A stretch of 64,000 bases of DNA from Ralstonia pickettii (GTDB taxonomy: Bacteria > Pseudomonadota > Gammaproteobacteria > Burkholderiales > Burkholderiaceae). The DNA is taken from contig NZ_CP066771.1 of NCBI RefSeq assembly GCF_016466415.2, positions 1 through 64,000 of the forward strand. The letters run 5' to 3'. Below, one piece after another: positions 28,113 through 36,949 of the stretch (positions within the stretch are counted from its first letter, which is position 1; each line of letters begins with the position of its first letter). Under the pieces are notes generated by a model. The model searched no databases, was not told the DNA's origin, and was given only the letters and a program-made list of their open reading frames with translations. Position numbers and translations under genes: made by a program.

Positions 28113-29747
28113 ATGCCCACGGATTTTGATAGCGGTCTGGCCCGCAACGCGGCCAACTTCGTCCCGCTCACACCCATCGAGTTTCTTGCCCGCGCGGCGG
28201 ATGTGTATGGCGACCGCCTGGCCATCGTGCACGGGCCGGCGCGCCAGAACTGGCGCGACACCTATGAGCGCGCGCGGCGCCTGGCCAGTGCGCTGTCGCT
28301 GGCGGGCGTCGGCCGTGGCGACACGGTGGCGGCGCTCCTGCCCAACACGCCTGCCATGGTGGAGGCGCACTTCGGGGTGCCGATGGCGGGCGGCGTGCTC
28401 AACGCGCTGAACATCCGTCTGGATGCTGCCAACCTGGTCTTCATGCTGCGCCATGGCGAAGCCCGTGTGCTGCTGGCCGACACCGAGTTTGCCGACCTGG
28501 CCCGCCAGATGGCGCTGGAGATTCCCGGCCTGAAAGTGATTGCCGTGAACGATGCCCTGGGCCCGCAGGCCGAGCCGTTTGGCAACACCGATTACGAAAC
28601 GTTCCTGGCCTCGGGCGACCCGCACTACGCCTGGCAGTTGCCGGCCGACGAGTGGGACGCCATTGCGCTGAACTACACCTCGGGCACCACGGGCGACCCG
28701 AAGGGCGTGGTCTATCACCATCGCGGCGCGGCCATCAACGCGGTGTCGAACATCCTGGAGTGGGATCTGCCCAAGCATCCCGTCTATCTCTGGACGCTGC
28801 CGATGTTCCACTGCAATGGCTGGTGCTTCCCATGGACGATCGCGGCGCGTGCGGGCGTGAATGTCTGCCTGCGCAAGTTCGAGCCGAAGCTGGTGTTCGA
28901 CCTCATGCGCGACGAAGGCGTGACGCACTACTGCGCCGCGCCCATCGTGCATACCGCGCTGGTGAACGCGCCGCCGTCGTGGCGCGAGGGCCTGCGCGGG
29001 CCGGTGCGCGGCATGGTGGCGGGTGCACCGCCCCCGGCCGCCGTGCTGGCGCAGATGGAAGCCATGGGCTTTGAGCTGACGCACGTCTACGGCTTGACCG
29101 AGGTGTACGGCCCTGCAGCCGTCTGCGCCGAGCAGGACGAATGGCGTACGCTGCCCGAGCACGACCGGGCGACGATGAAGGCGCGCCAGGGCGTGCGGTA
29201 CCACCTGCAATCGCAAGTGGCGGTGCTCAACCCCGAGACCATGCAGCCTGTGCCGGCCGATGGCGAGACCATTGGCGAAATCATGTTCCGCGGCAACATC
29301 TGCATGAAGGGCTATCTCAAGAACGAGAAGGCCACGCGCGAGGCCTTTGCCGGCGGCTGGTTCCACACCGGCGACCTGGGCGTCTGCATGCCCGACGGCT
29401 ACATCAAGATCAAGGACCGCAGCAAGGACATCATCATCTCGGGCGGCGAGAACATCTCAAGCGTGGAAGTGGAGGACGCGCTGTATCGGCACCCGGCCGT
29501 GCTGGCTGCCGCCGTGGTTGCCCAGCCGGATGCCAAGTGGGGCGAAACGCCCTGCGCCTTCGTTGAACTCAAGGACGGCGCCACCGCCACCGCAGAAGAC
29601 CTGATCGCACATTGCAAGACGTTGCTGGCCGGCTTCAAGGTGCCCAAGGCAGTGTTCTTCGGGCCGCTGCCCAAGACGTCGACGGGCAAGATCCAGAAAT
29701 ACGAGCTGCGCCGCAAGGTGAAGTCGACTTCGGCGATTGATGTGTGA
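28113..29747 (+). CDS. Acyl-CoA synthetase (AMP-forming)
   Basis: The 544-aa enzyme activates a fatty or related carboxylic acid to its acyl-CoA through an acyl-adenylate. Visible motifs are the P-loop LNYTSGTTGDPKG, the A5-like HVYGLTEVYG, the A8 hinge GWFHTGDLGV with YIKIKDRSKD, and the C-terminal lysine in TGKIQKYELR. Length and sequence suit a medium/long-chain acyl-CoA ligase. The start at 28113 has GGAGA upstream. It is divergent from a Crp-type regulator with a palindrome between them, and a terminator follows. Confidence 0.9.
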   Translation: MPTDFDSGLARNAANFVPLTPIEFLARAADVYGDRLAIVHGPARQNWRDTYERARRLASALSLAGVGRGDTVAALLPNTPAMVEAHFGVPMAGGVLNALNIRLDAANLVFMLRHGEARVLLADTEFADLARQMALEIPGLKVIAVNDALGPQAEPFGNTDYETFLASGDPHYAWQLPADEWDAIALNYTSGTTGDPKGVVYHHRGAAINAVSNILEWDLPKHPVYLWTLPMFHCNGWCFPWTIAARAGVNVCLRKFEPKLVFDLMRDEGVTHYCAAPIVHTALVNAPPSWREGLRGPVRGMVAGAPPPAAVLAQMEAMGFELTHVYGLTEVYGPAAVCAEQDEWRTLPEHDRATMKARQGVRYHLQSQVAVLNPETMQPVPADGETIGEIMFRGNICMKGYLKNEKATREAFAGGWFHTGDLGVCMPDGYIKIKDRSKDIIISGGENISSVEVEDALYRHPAVLAAAVVAQPDAKWGETPCAFVELKDGATATAEDLIAHCKTLLAGFKVPKAVFFGPLPKTSTGKIQKYELRRKVKSTSAIDV

Positions 29748-29790
29748 GGCTGGCCGGGGCTGCCGCGTGGGACCCCCGCAATAAAACAGA

Positions 29791-29815
29791 GCCCCTCGCC
29801 TTCGCGAGGGGCTTT
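29791..29815 (+). terminator. Terminator between acyl-CoA synthetase and YVTN lipoprotein
   Basis: A perfect 9-bp stem GCCCCTCGC / GCGAGGGGC with a 4-nt loop is followed by TTT. Lying between convergent genes, it may serve both directions (an A-run precedes it). Confidence 0.85.
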
Positions 29816-29855
29816 GCATTCCTGCAGACCGATTCAGCTCAGCTCAACTACAACC

Positions 29856-31427
29856 TCACGGCACCGCCACAATCGCCATCCCGCGCGGGATGTTGCCGGT
29901 GGCGGCTGACCCGCTTGCCACGGCGGTCAGCTTGCCGGTGGTGCTGTCGATGCTGTATGCGCTGACGCTGTTGTCCACGGCGCTGACCACATAGGCGAAG
30001 GTGCCGGCGGGGTTGACGAGCACGGTCACGGGCGCGTTGCCGGTGGGTGTGGTGGCGACCGCTGTCAGGGCGCCGTTGGACGGGTTGATGCTGAAGACGC
30101 TGACCGTGTTGGCCAGCACGTTGGTCACGTACATGAAGCCGCCCGACGGTGCGATGGCGATGTAGTACGGGTTGGTGCCTGCCGCCACCGGTGTGCCCGA
30201 TGCGGTGAGCGCCCCGGTGTTGCTGATGCTGTAGACGCTGATGGTGTTGTCTGCGGCGTTGGTCACATAGGCGTAGGTGCCCGCCGAGTTGACCGCGATG
30301 AACTGCGGCGTGTTGCCCGTGTTGACCGTGGTGCCCACCTGCGTGAGTGCGCCCGTTGTGTTGTTGACGGCAAACGCCATGGCCGTGCCCGGGGTGGCGC
30401 CGCTGTTGGCGTTGACCACGTAGGCGAAGGTGCCTGCGCTGTTGATGGCGACCGTGTACGGGTTCGCCCCCGCGGTGATGGGCGCGAGCGCGGTCAGTGC
30501 ACCGGTGCCCGCGTTGACGGAGAACGCCGACAGCGTGTTGTCTCCATAGTTGGCCGTGTACGCAAACTTGCCGTTGGGCGTGCGCGCAATGCTGTACGGC
30601 TGTACACCCGTTGGGGTGGCTGATCCCACGACCGTCAGCAGGCCGGTATCGGCATTGATGGACAGCGTGGTGATGGTGTTCGCGTTGGCGTTGGCCACGT
30701 AGACGAACTTGCCCGCAGGGTCGATGGTCAGCGACAGCGGGCCCGCGCCCACCGTGACTGCTGTACCAATGGCCGTGGGCAGCCCGGTGGTCGCATTCAG
30801 TGTGAAGGCGGAGATGGTGCCGTCATTGGAGTTGACCGCATAGCCGAACAGGGGCTTGGGCGTGCAGGCCACCGCAATGGTGGTCACGTTGCTGGTGCCC
30901 ACGGTGCCGCTGCCGTTGGTGACGGTGCAGGTCTCTCCCACCGGACGTGTGCCGACCGTCGCTGCATAGGGTTTGCCCTGCGCGAGCTTGGTGGGGAAGT
31001 TGAAGCTGCCGTTGGCGTTGACGACAACCGCATCGCCGCCGTTGTCCAGCAGCGTGACGGACTTGCCGCTGGTCAGCCCGCTGACGGTGCCGCCCACGGA
31101 ATAGGTCGCCGGCGCAGGCGCGGGCGCAGGTGTGGGCGCCGGCGTTGGTGTGGGCGCAGGTGATGGCGATGGCGTCGGTTTGGGCGCCGGTGTGGGCGCG
31201 GGTGACGGGGTGGGGGCTGGCGTGTTGTTGTTCGTCGGCGGGGTGGTGGTGCCGGCATCGTCGCCGCCACCGCAGGCAGTCAGCCCCAGCGACAGCGCGG
31301 CGGCCATCACCAGCGCGGCGCCGTGCATGCCGCGTGCGTGCCGCGGGGCGTCGGGCGGAATCGGTGCCGGTGTGGGTTGTGTGTGCGCGCTGCTGCCTTG
31401 CGCTTTGGCGATTAAAAGCTCGGCCAT
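29856..31427 (-). CDS. Seven-bladed YVTN beta-propeller lipoprotein
   Basis: The 523-aa protein carries a lipobox (LGLTACGGG), a Pro/Ala/Thr-rich spacer (PTPSPAPTPAPKP repeats), a small Ig-like region, and seven repeats of about 45 residues. The repeats have the pattern P-x-x-I-A-x-x-P-x-G-x-F-A-Y-V-x-N, then SVFSIN, then TGALT. This is a lactonase/YVTN-type beta-propeller, anchored in the outer membrane and probably exposed to the periplasm or surface. No catalytic residues can be assigned. The ATG at 31427 has GGGGGAG upstream. An internal ATG at 31328 would give a more typical signal peptide but lacks a ribosome-binding site. Confidence 0.82.
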   Translation of the reverse strand: MAELLIAKAQGSSAHTQPTPAPIPPDAPRHARGMHGAALVMAAALSLGLTACGGGDDAGTTTPPTNNNTPAPTPSPAPTPAPKPTPSPSPAPTPTPAPTPAPAPAPATYSVGGTVSGLTSGKSVTLLDNGGDAVVVNANGSFNFPTKLAQGKPYAATVGTRPVGETCTVTNGSGTVGTSNVTTIAVACTPKPLFGYAVNSNDGTISAFTLNATTGLPTAIGTAVTVGAGPLSLTIDPAGKFVYVANANANTITTLSINADTGLLTVVGSATPTGVQPYSIARTPNGKFAYTANYGDNTLSAFSVNAGTGALTALAPITAGANPYTVAINSAGTFAYVVNANSGATPGTAMAFAVNNTTGALTQVGTTVNTGNTPQFIAVNSAGTYAYVTNAADNTISVYSISNTGALTASGTPVAAGTNPYYIAIAPSGGFMYVTNVLANTVSVFSINPSNGALTAVATTPTGNAPVTVLVNPAGTFAYVVSAVDNSVSAYSIDSTTGKLTAVASGSAATGNIPRGMAIVAVP

Positions 31428-31642
31428 GGCTCCCCCCCGTTCCGGTTGTCGCGGTTTGTAGATTTGTTGACTCGCGTTTCCCGAAGCATAGGTACCTGGG
31501 CACATGCCGACATAGGCCAATTGACGGACAAAGCCCTCGGCTTCATGGACGGAGGCGGCACTGTAGGTCGTGCGGGTGTGATTGGCGCGATACTGGCCGC
31601 TTACGTTTGCTTTTCGCCTACACGTCGATCGCCTTGCCAGCC

Positions 31643-32188
31643 ATGTCCAACGCCAACCCAAATTCGAACAACACAGTCTTGATCCGTCAGTTGTCTTCTG
31701 CCGATGCAAACGATGTGGCTGACTACCGCGCCATTCGTCTTGCTGCGCTCAAGGATTCGCCCGACGCATTCGGATCAACCTATGAGGCCGAAGCCGGGCT
31801 CTCTACGGAAGCGTTTGCCGAACGCTTGGCGACCACCATCGTGCTGGGCGCCTATGCCGGAACGGGCAGCGACGTGCGCATCGTCGGCATGATCGGCTTC
31901 AAGCAGCAAACGATAGCGAAGCTCGCGCACAAGGGTTTTCTGTGGGGCTTTTACGTGGCGCCGGCCGCGCGCGGGCGCGGCGTGGGTGTGGCGCTGGTGG
32001 ATCGCATCGTGGCGGCGGCAACGGGCCTGGTGCAGCAGCTCACCTTGTCGGTGGTACGCGGCAACGATGCAGCGCTGGCGCTGTACGAGCGTTGCGGGTT
32101 TGAGACCTACGGCGTGGAGCCCCGCGCGCTCAAATCGACCACGGGCTATGCAGACGAAGTGCTGATGGTGCGCTTCCTGCACGGCTGA
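31643..32188 (+). CDS. GNAT-family N-acetyltransferase
   Basis: The 181-aa enzyme shows the acetyl-CoA pyrophosphate loop (GFYVAPAARGRGVGVALV) and the C-terminal NDAALALYERCGFETYG block of GNAT acetyltransferases. The substrate is unknown; an amine or peptide N-terminus is usual. It is divergent from the YVTN lipoprotein, with about 215 bp between starts. Confidence 0.88.
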   Translation: MSNANPNSNNTVLIRQLSSADANDVADYRAIRLAALKDSPDAFGSTYEAEAGLSTEAFAERLATTIVLGAYAGTGSDVRIVGMIGFKQQTIAKLAHKGFLWGFYVAPAARGRGVGVALVDRIVAAATGLVQQLTLSVVRGNDAALALYERCGFETYGVEPRALKSTTGYADEVLMVRFLHG

Positions 32189-32273
32189 ACTTGTTGAGCC
32201 TGTCGGTGCAGCGCCTACGCGTGGGCGCAAGCGCTGCTGTACAGCGATCGTCCTACCGACGGCGCAGTGCTTG

Positions 32274-32744
32274 TCAAGCTGCTGCAGCATACGGCGCGTT
32301 CAGCGGCACCGGGTTGCGCAGGCTCACGTTCAGCAGGTTCCAGCTGTTGATGGTGACGATCACAAAGCTCAGTTCGGCGATCTCTTCATCGCTGAAGTGC
32401 GTGCGCAGGCGGGCGAATTCTTCGTCGCTGGCATCGCTGTGCGGCGTGTTGGTGACCAGCTCGGCCCAGCGCAGGGCAGCGCGCTCGCGCTCGGTAAAGA
32501 ACGGCGCTTCGCGCCAGCCGGCCACGGCGTTCAGGTGGCGCGGGTCTTCGCCCATCTTCATCAGGTCGCTCCAGTGCATGTCGATGCAGAAGGCGCACCC
32601 GTTGATTTGCGACACACGCAGCAGTACGAGGTCGACCAGCCTTGCGCCCAGCAAGTCGCGGCGCAGGCCGTTGGACAGGTTCAGCAGGTTGTTGAACGCC
32701 TTCGGTGCGAGTTGGAAGTAGGCAATGCGGGGGGCTTGCGACAT
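32274..32744 (-). CDS. Carboxymuconolactone decarboxylase/AhpD-like protein (ECF41 partner)
   Basis: The 156-aa helical protein has the CxxC peroxidase-like motif GCAFCIDMH of the CMD/AhpD family. Such proteins act as alkylhydroperoxidases or decarboxylases. CAGGAG precedes the ATG. The upstream gene is an ECF41 sigma factor, and the promoter of this gene has the same TGTCACA-N16-CGTC motif as the sigma gene, so it is very likely the regulon target. Confidence 0.9.
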   Translation of the reverse strand: MSQAPRIAYFQLAPKAFNNLLNLSNGLRRDLLGARLVDLVLLRVSQINGCAFCIDMHWSDLMKMGEDPRHLNAVAGWREAPFFTERERAALRWAELVTNTPHSDASDEEFARLRTHFSDEEIAELSFVIVTINSWNLLNVSLRNPVPLNAPYAAAA

Positions 32745-32825
32745 ACGTGGCTCCTGAGGGGTTGAGTTGATGAACGAGCCGATGCAGGCGGCAGGTGGGT
32801 GCCTGGCGTCGCTCCATACCCTGAA

Positions 32826-32852
32826 GACGCCTAGCGCGGCTGCGTTGTGACA
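32826..32852 (-). promoter_or_regulatory. ECF41-type promoter of the carboxymuconolactone decarboxylase gene
   Basis: On the minus strand TGTCACA (32852 to 32846), a 16-bp spacer and CGTC (32829 to 32826) match the known ECF41 promoter pattern. The -10 lies about 82 bp before the start codon. Confidence 0.8.
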
Positions 32853-32876
32853 GCCCCGCAAGAAAACTTTGTTTTT

Positions 32877-33788
32877 TTATGCGCCGATGCCGATGTGAGC
32901 CAGCTTGTCCGGATTGCGCACCACGTAGATGGCCACGATCTGGCCGTTCTCGATGACGAACGACTGCGCCGATTCCAGCTTGCCATCCACGTAGCGCAGC
33001 AGGCCGGGCTCGCCGTTCACGCGGGCCTGCACGTAGCGGACGTCGCCCATGGCGCGCACCAGCTCGCAGTAGATCTTGGTGATCTGACCGGCGTCTTGAA
33101 TGATGCGCGTGAACGACGGCACCTTGCCACCGCCGTCGCCCACGAGTTGCGCGTCATCTGCCAGCAGCGCGCGGATGGCATCGCGCTGGCCCGTGCGTGA
33201 GGCTTGCGCAAAGCGCTCGAGCAAATCCCGATGCGCATCGGGCGCGACATCGAAGCGCGGGCGCTCCTGCTGCACCCGGTCTGATGCGCGGTGCACCATC
33301 TGCCGGCACGCAGCTTCGGTCTTGCCCAGCAGGGCGGCGATCTCCGAGTAATCCTGATCGAATACCTGGCGCATCAGAAACGCCGCGCGCTCTTCGGGCG
33401 ACAGGCGCTCGAGCACCCACAGCAGGGCCATCGACACATCGCCTGCCAGTTCCACGGCGGTTTCGGGCGTGTGGGCGTGGCTTTCGGGTTCAACCAGCGG
33501 CTCGGGCAGCCACCAGCCGACGTAGGCTTCGCGCTCGGTTTTGGCGGCGCGCAGGCGGTCGATCGACAGGCGCGTGACGACGGTCACTAGCCACGCCTCG
33601 GCCGATTGCAGCGCGGTCTGGTCGGTTTGGTGCCAGCGCATCCAGGCGTCCTGCAAAACGTCTTCCGCGTCGGCCCGACTGCCCAGCATGCGGTAGGCAA
33701 TCGCAAAAAGCCGAGGCCGCGCGGCGCTGAAGGCTGTGTCTTCGCGATCAGTGCGGGTAGCACGGTCGGGGTGTGGTTGTGACGTCAT
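32877..33788 (-). CDS. ECF41-family RNA polymerase sigma factor
   Basis: The 303-aa protein has sigma region 2 (RLFAIAYRMLGSRADAEDVL), region 4 (LSPEERAAFLMRQVFDQDYS, then TEAACRQMVHRA), and a C-terminal SnoaL-like extension. The linker motif WLPEP and the DGGGK motif in the extension are hallmarks of ECF41 sigma factors, where the extension controls activity in place of an anti-sigma factor. The neighbouring carboxymuconolactone decarboxylase is the usual partner. Both genes have the same promoter motif, so the sigma factor is probably autoregulated. Confidence 0.92.
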   Translation of the reverse strand: MTSQPHPDRATRTDREDTAFSAARPRLFAIAYRMLGSRADAEDVLQDAWMRWHQTDQTALQSAEAWLVTVVTRLSIDRLRAAKTEREAYVGWWLPEPLVEPESHAHTPETAVELAGDVSMALLWVLERLSPEERAAFLMRQVFDQDYSEIAALLGKTEAACRQMVHRASDRVQQERPRFDVAPDAHRDLLERFAQASRTGQRDAIRALLADDAQLVGDGGGKVPSFTRIIQDAGQITKIYCELVRAMGDVRYVQARVNGEPGLLRYVDGKLESAQSFVIENGQIVAIYVVRNPDKLAHIGIGA

Positions 33789-33800
33789 GGCGAAGGTGTC

Positions 33801-33824
33801 GTCTAGGGAAGATGCTCCCTAGAC
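33801..33824. promoter_or_regulatory. Perfect palindrome over the sigma gene -10 box
   Basis: GTCTAGGGA and TCCCTAGAC form a perfect 9-bp inverted repeat with a 6-bp centre. It overlaps the CGTC -10 element of the sigma gene and reaches into its leader. It could be an operator or an mRNA hairpin. Confidence 0.55.
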
Positions 33825-33848
33825 GGACAGGCGCGGTCAGTTGTGACA
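33822..33848 (-). promoter_or_regulatory. ECF41-type promoter of the sigma factor gene
   Basis: On the minus strand TGTCACA (33848 to 33842), a 16-bp spacer and CGTC (33825 to 33822) lie about 34 bp before the start codon. Motifs and spacing equal those in front of the decarboxylase gene. Confidence 0.8.
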
Positions 33849-33859
33849 GGACGCAGCGA

Positions 33860-36082
33860 TTATGCGGCGTTCGTCACATGTCGCGTTGCCGCGTTTACGG
33901 TCGTACCGAGCCATGGCGCCAGCGCTTCATGCAGCAGCGTCAGTTCGACGGGCTTGGCGAGCACGCGTGCGCCCGGAATCGGCTCGCCAATCTCGGCGTG
34001 CGCGCCGTAACCGGTCATCAGCAGTACGTCCATGTGTGGGTGCAGCGGCCGCAGCGTGCGGGCGAGCTCAGCGCCGGATCGGCCCGGCAGGGTGAGGTCG
34101 GTCAGCAGCACTTGAACCGGGCGCGTGTGGGCCAGGGCGAGGGCGTCTTCCGCAGTGGCGGCGGCCAGGCATTGCAGGCCAAAGGTGGCGAGCACCTCCT
34201 GCATGGCTTCGCGGGAGGCAGTGTCGTCTTCCACCAGGAGCACCGTAGGCGGTCGCGACGTGTCTGCAGTTGCAGGCACGTCGATGGACGGCACTGGCGA
34301 TGTCGTTGCCGATGTCGTTGATGTTGGCTGCAACCGCGCCTGCACTGTGCGGCTGCTGTCGAGCACGTTGCGCACCATGCGCGCCAGGTCATCGCGCCGG
34401 TAAGGTTTGTCGAGCAGCGTCACGCCAGGCGGCAGCCTGCCGTCGTGCAGTATCTCGTCACGCGTGTAGCCCGAAACGAGCAGCACCGGTAGCGGCGGCA
34501 CGCGTTGCGCCGCCCGGATCGACAATTCGCCGCCCTTGATGGGGCCCGGCATGATCACGTCGGTAAACAACAGATCGATGGGCGTGCCGCTGTTCATGAG
34601 TTCCAGCGCGGCTTCGCCGTTGGCGGCGGTCAGCACGCGGTAGCCGAGCTGGGTGAGCATGTCGACGGCGGTCAGGCGCACGTCGGTGTCGTCCTCCACC
34701 ACGAGGATGGTCTCGCGCCCGCCCATGGGCGTGACGACGGTATCGCGCAGGTCCAGGGCATCGTCCTGGGCGGCCACCGTGCTGCGCGGGAAGTAAAGCC
34801 GCACCGTGGTGCCCCGCCCGACCGCGCTGTCGATGGCGATATGCCCGCCGCTCTGCGTGACGAAGCCGAACACCATGCTGAGCCCCAAGCCTGTGCCGTG
34901 GCCGTCGGGCTTGGTGGTGAAGAAGGGCTCGAAGACGTGTTCGACCACTTCGGGCGGCATGCCCACGCCGGTGTCGGTAACGGAGAAGACGACGTAGTCG
35001 CCGGGCGCAAGCTGGCCGCGCCCCTGCGCCTGCGTGCTGTCGAGCGTGACGTTGGTGGCGGCGATGGTCAGCACGCCGCCGCCGCGCATGGCATCGCGTG
35101 CGTTGATGGCAAGGTTCAGCAGCGCGTTCTCGAGCTGGTTGCGGTCGGCCTGCACGTGCCACAGATCATCGGCCAGGTGCGTTTGCACCTTGATGGCCTC
35201 GCCCAGCGCGCGGTGCAGCATCTCGCTCATGCCCTGGATCAGCCGTGTCGGGTTCACCACCGCAGGCGAGAGTGGCTGGCGCCGCGCGAAGGCCAGCAAT
35301 TGCGCGGCCAGCGTGGCGCCGCGCTGCACGGCGCGCGTGGCAGCGGCCACCCGGTGCTGAACGCGCGTGTTGCCCGGCGCTTCCACGGCCAGCATCTGCA
35401 GGTTGCCGGCAATCACCTGCAGCACGTTGTTGAAATCATGCGCGACGCCGCCGGTCAGGTTGCCGATGGCTTCCATCTTCTGGGCCTGGCGCAATTGCGC
35501 TTCCACTTCGGCGCGGGCAGACAGTGCGTCGGCCACGCGTTGCTCCAGCGTTTCGGTCAACTGGCGCAGGGCCTGCTCGGCGGCCTGCCGCTCGCGCTCG
35601 GTCTGCACGCGCTCGGTGGTTTCCACCACGATGGCAAGCACGCCAGCCGGGCGGCCCGTGTCATCGGGCAGCGGGCTGTAGTAAAGATCCATCCACACGT
35701 CTTCGGGGCGGCCGTTGCGCAGCAGGACGAGTTCCTTGTCGCGGTACGACAGCGTGCCGCCACCGAGGCAGACGTCCATGACATGGCGGTTGAAGTCGGC
35801 CACTTCGGGCCAGCCCAGTTCAACGGGGCAACCCAGCAGATAGGGATGACGCCCGCCGGCAAACACGGCGTAGGCATCGTTGTAGACCATGTAGCCGTGG
35901 CGGCCCCACAGCATGACCAGCGGCACCGGACACGCCAGCACCATTTGCACGGCGGCACGCAGGCTGGGTGACCAGTCCTGGATCGGGCCCAGTTCAGTGG
36001 AGGCCCAATCGAATGCCAGCACGCGCTGCGCCATCTCACCGTTCCAGCCGAGGCAGTCATGGTGATGCGCGAGAAACGGCAT
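33860..36082 (-). CDS. Hybrid sensor histidine kinase with two receiver domains
   Basis: The 740-aa protein has an N-terminal PAS/PAC sensor region (about 20-165), a coiled coil, a HisKA domain with the phospho-accepting His near 215 (GGVAHDFNN), and a HATPase domain (NLAINARDAM, DTGVGM, GTGLGLS). Two receiver domains follow (Asp in LLFTDVIMPG and in LLTDLTLPGR). There are no clear membrane helices, so it is probably a cytoplasmic sensor. AGGAG 6 nt upstream fixes the ATG at 36082. No partner response regulator with an output domain is adjacent. Confidence 0.9.
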   Translation of the reverse strand: MPFLAHHHDCLGWNGEMAQRVLAFDWASTELGPIQDWSPSLRAAVQMVLACPVPLVMLWGRHGYMVYNDAYAVFAGGRHPYLLGCPVELGWPEVADFNRHVMDVCLGGGTLSYRDKELVLLRNGRPEDVWMDLYYSPLPDDTGRPAGVLAIVVETTERVQTERERQAAEQALRQLTETLEQRVADALSARAEVEAQLRQAQKMEAIGNLTGGVAHDFNNVLQVIAGNLQMLAVEAPGNTRVQHRVAAATRAVQRGATLAAQLLAFARRQPLSPAVVNPTRLIQGMSEMLHRALGEAIKVQTHLADDLWHVQADRNQLENALLNLAINARDAMRGGGVLTIAATNVTLDSTQAQGRGQLAPGDYVVFSVTDTGVGMPPEVVEHVFEPFFTTKPDGHGTGLGLSMVFGFVTQSGGHIAIDSAVGRGTTVRLYFPRSTVAAQDDALDLRDTVVTPMGGRETILVVEDDTDVRLTAVDMLTQLGYRVLTAANGEAALELMNSGTPIDLLFTDVIMPGPIKGGELSIRAAQRVPPLPVLLVSGYTRDEILHDGRLPPGVTLLDKPYRRDDLARMVRNVLDSSRTVQARLQPTSTTSATTSPVPSIDVPATADTSRPPTVLLVEDDTASREAMQEVLATFGLQCLAAATAEDALALAHTRPVQVLLTDLTLPGRSGAELARTLRPLHPHMDVLLMTGYGAHAEIGEPIPGARVLAKPVELTLLHEALAPWLGTTVNAATRHVTNAA

Positions 36083-36322
36083 AAGGTCTCCTGTCCGGCG
36101 GGCAGCACAGTGCACCCGAGTTGTGGTCATTCTAGAAAATCGGGAGGCCGGCCGGCGTCGGCAACAGACGGCTCAAAGCCATGCCGCGCACGCAGAAAAC
36201 GTGCCTGAGGCGGTCGGCACGCTTTGCGCTGGCTGTCTATCATGTGCATCCGTGCCCGCGCAGCCTTGCGCTTCGCACCAAGGTTTTCTACCCACCGCCG
36301 CCCCCACCAGCGAGGAGATTTC

Positions 36323-36937
36323 ATGAAGTTGATCGGCATGCTTGATTCACCGTACGTGCGCCGCACGGCCATTTTGCTGAAGCTGCTCGGGCTGCCGTTC
36401 GAGCACGCGGCGGTCTCGGTCTTCCGGCATTTCGATCAGTTCAGCGCCATCAACCCCGTGGTCAAGGCGCCCACACTGGTGTGCGACGACGGCACCGTGC
36501 TGATCGACTCCACGCTCATCATCGATTACGCAGAAACGCTGGCAGGCCGCAGCTTGATGCCCGCCGCCATTGCCGAGCGCCAGCACGCGCTGCGCGTGAT
36601 CGGCCTGGCGCTCGCCGCGTGCGAGAAGGCCGTGCAGATCGTCTATGAACACAACCTGCGCCCGAGCGAGAAAGTGCACGAGCCGTGGGTCGAACGCGTG
36701 CACAGCCAGTTGCTGGCGGCGTTGGAAGCGCTTGAAGCGGAGTGGAAGGACGCGCCCTTGCCGGTGGACCAGAACGAGCTGAGCCAGGCCGGCATAACGG
36801 TGGCCGTGGCCTGGGCCTTCATCCAGTTGATGGTGCCGGACCGCGTGCCGGCGGCGGATTATCCGCGCCTGGTGGCGTACTCGGTGGCGGCGGAACAGCT
36901 GAGCGCTTTCCGCGAGTTGCCGCTGGATGCGGTCTGA
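36323..36937 (+). CDS. Glutathione S-transferase family protein
   Basis: The 204-aa protein has a thioredoxin-like N-terminal half (MKLIGMLDSPYVRRTAILLK, then PTLVCDDGTVLIDSTLIIDY) and an all-helical C-terminal half. The SPYVRR stretch is where the catalytic Ser or Cys of bacterial GSTs lies. GAGGAG precedes the ATG by 5 nt. The substrate is unknown. It converges with the HPP/CBS gene 12 bp away. Confidence 0.9.
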   Translation: MKLIGMLDSPYVRRTAILLKLLGLPFEHAAVSVFRHFDQFSAINPVVKAPTLVCDDGTVLIDSTLIIDYAETLAGRSLMPAAIAERQHALRVIGLALAACEKAVQIVYEHNLRPSEKVHEPWVERVHSQLLAALEALEAEWKDAPLPVDQNELSQAGITVAVAWAFIQLMVPDRVPAADYPRLVAYSVAAEQLSAFRELPLDAV

Positions 36938-36949
36938 CGGCGGTTCAGC

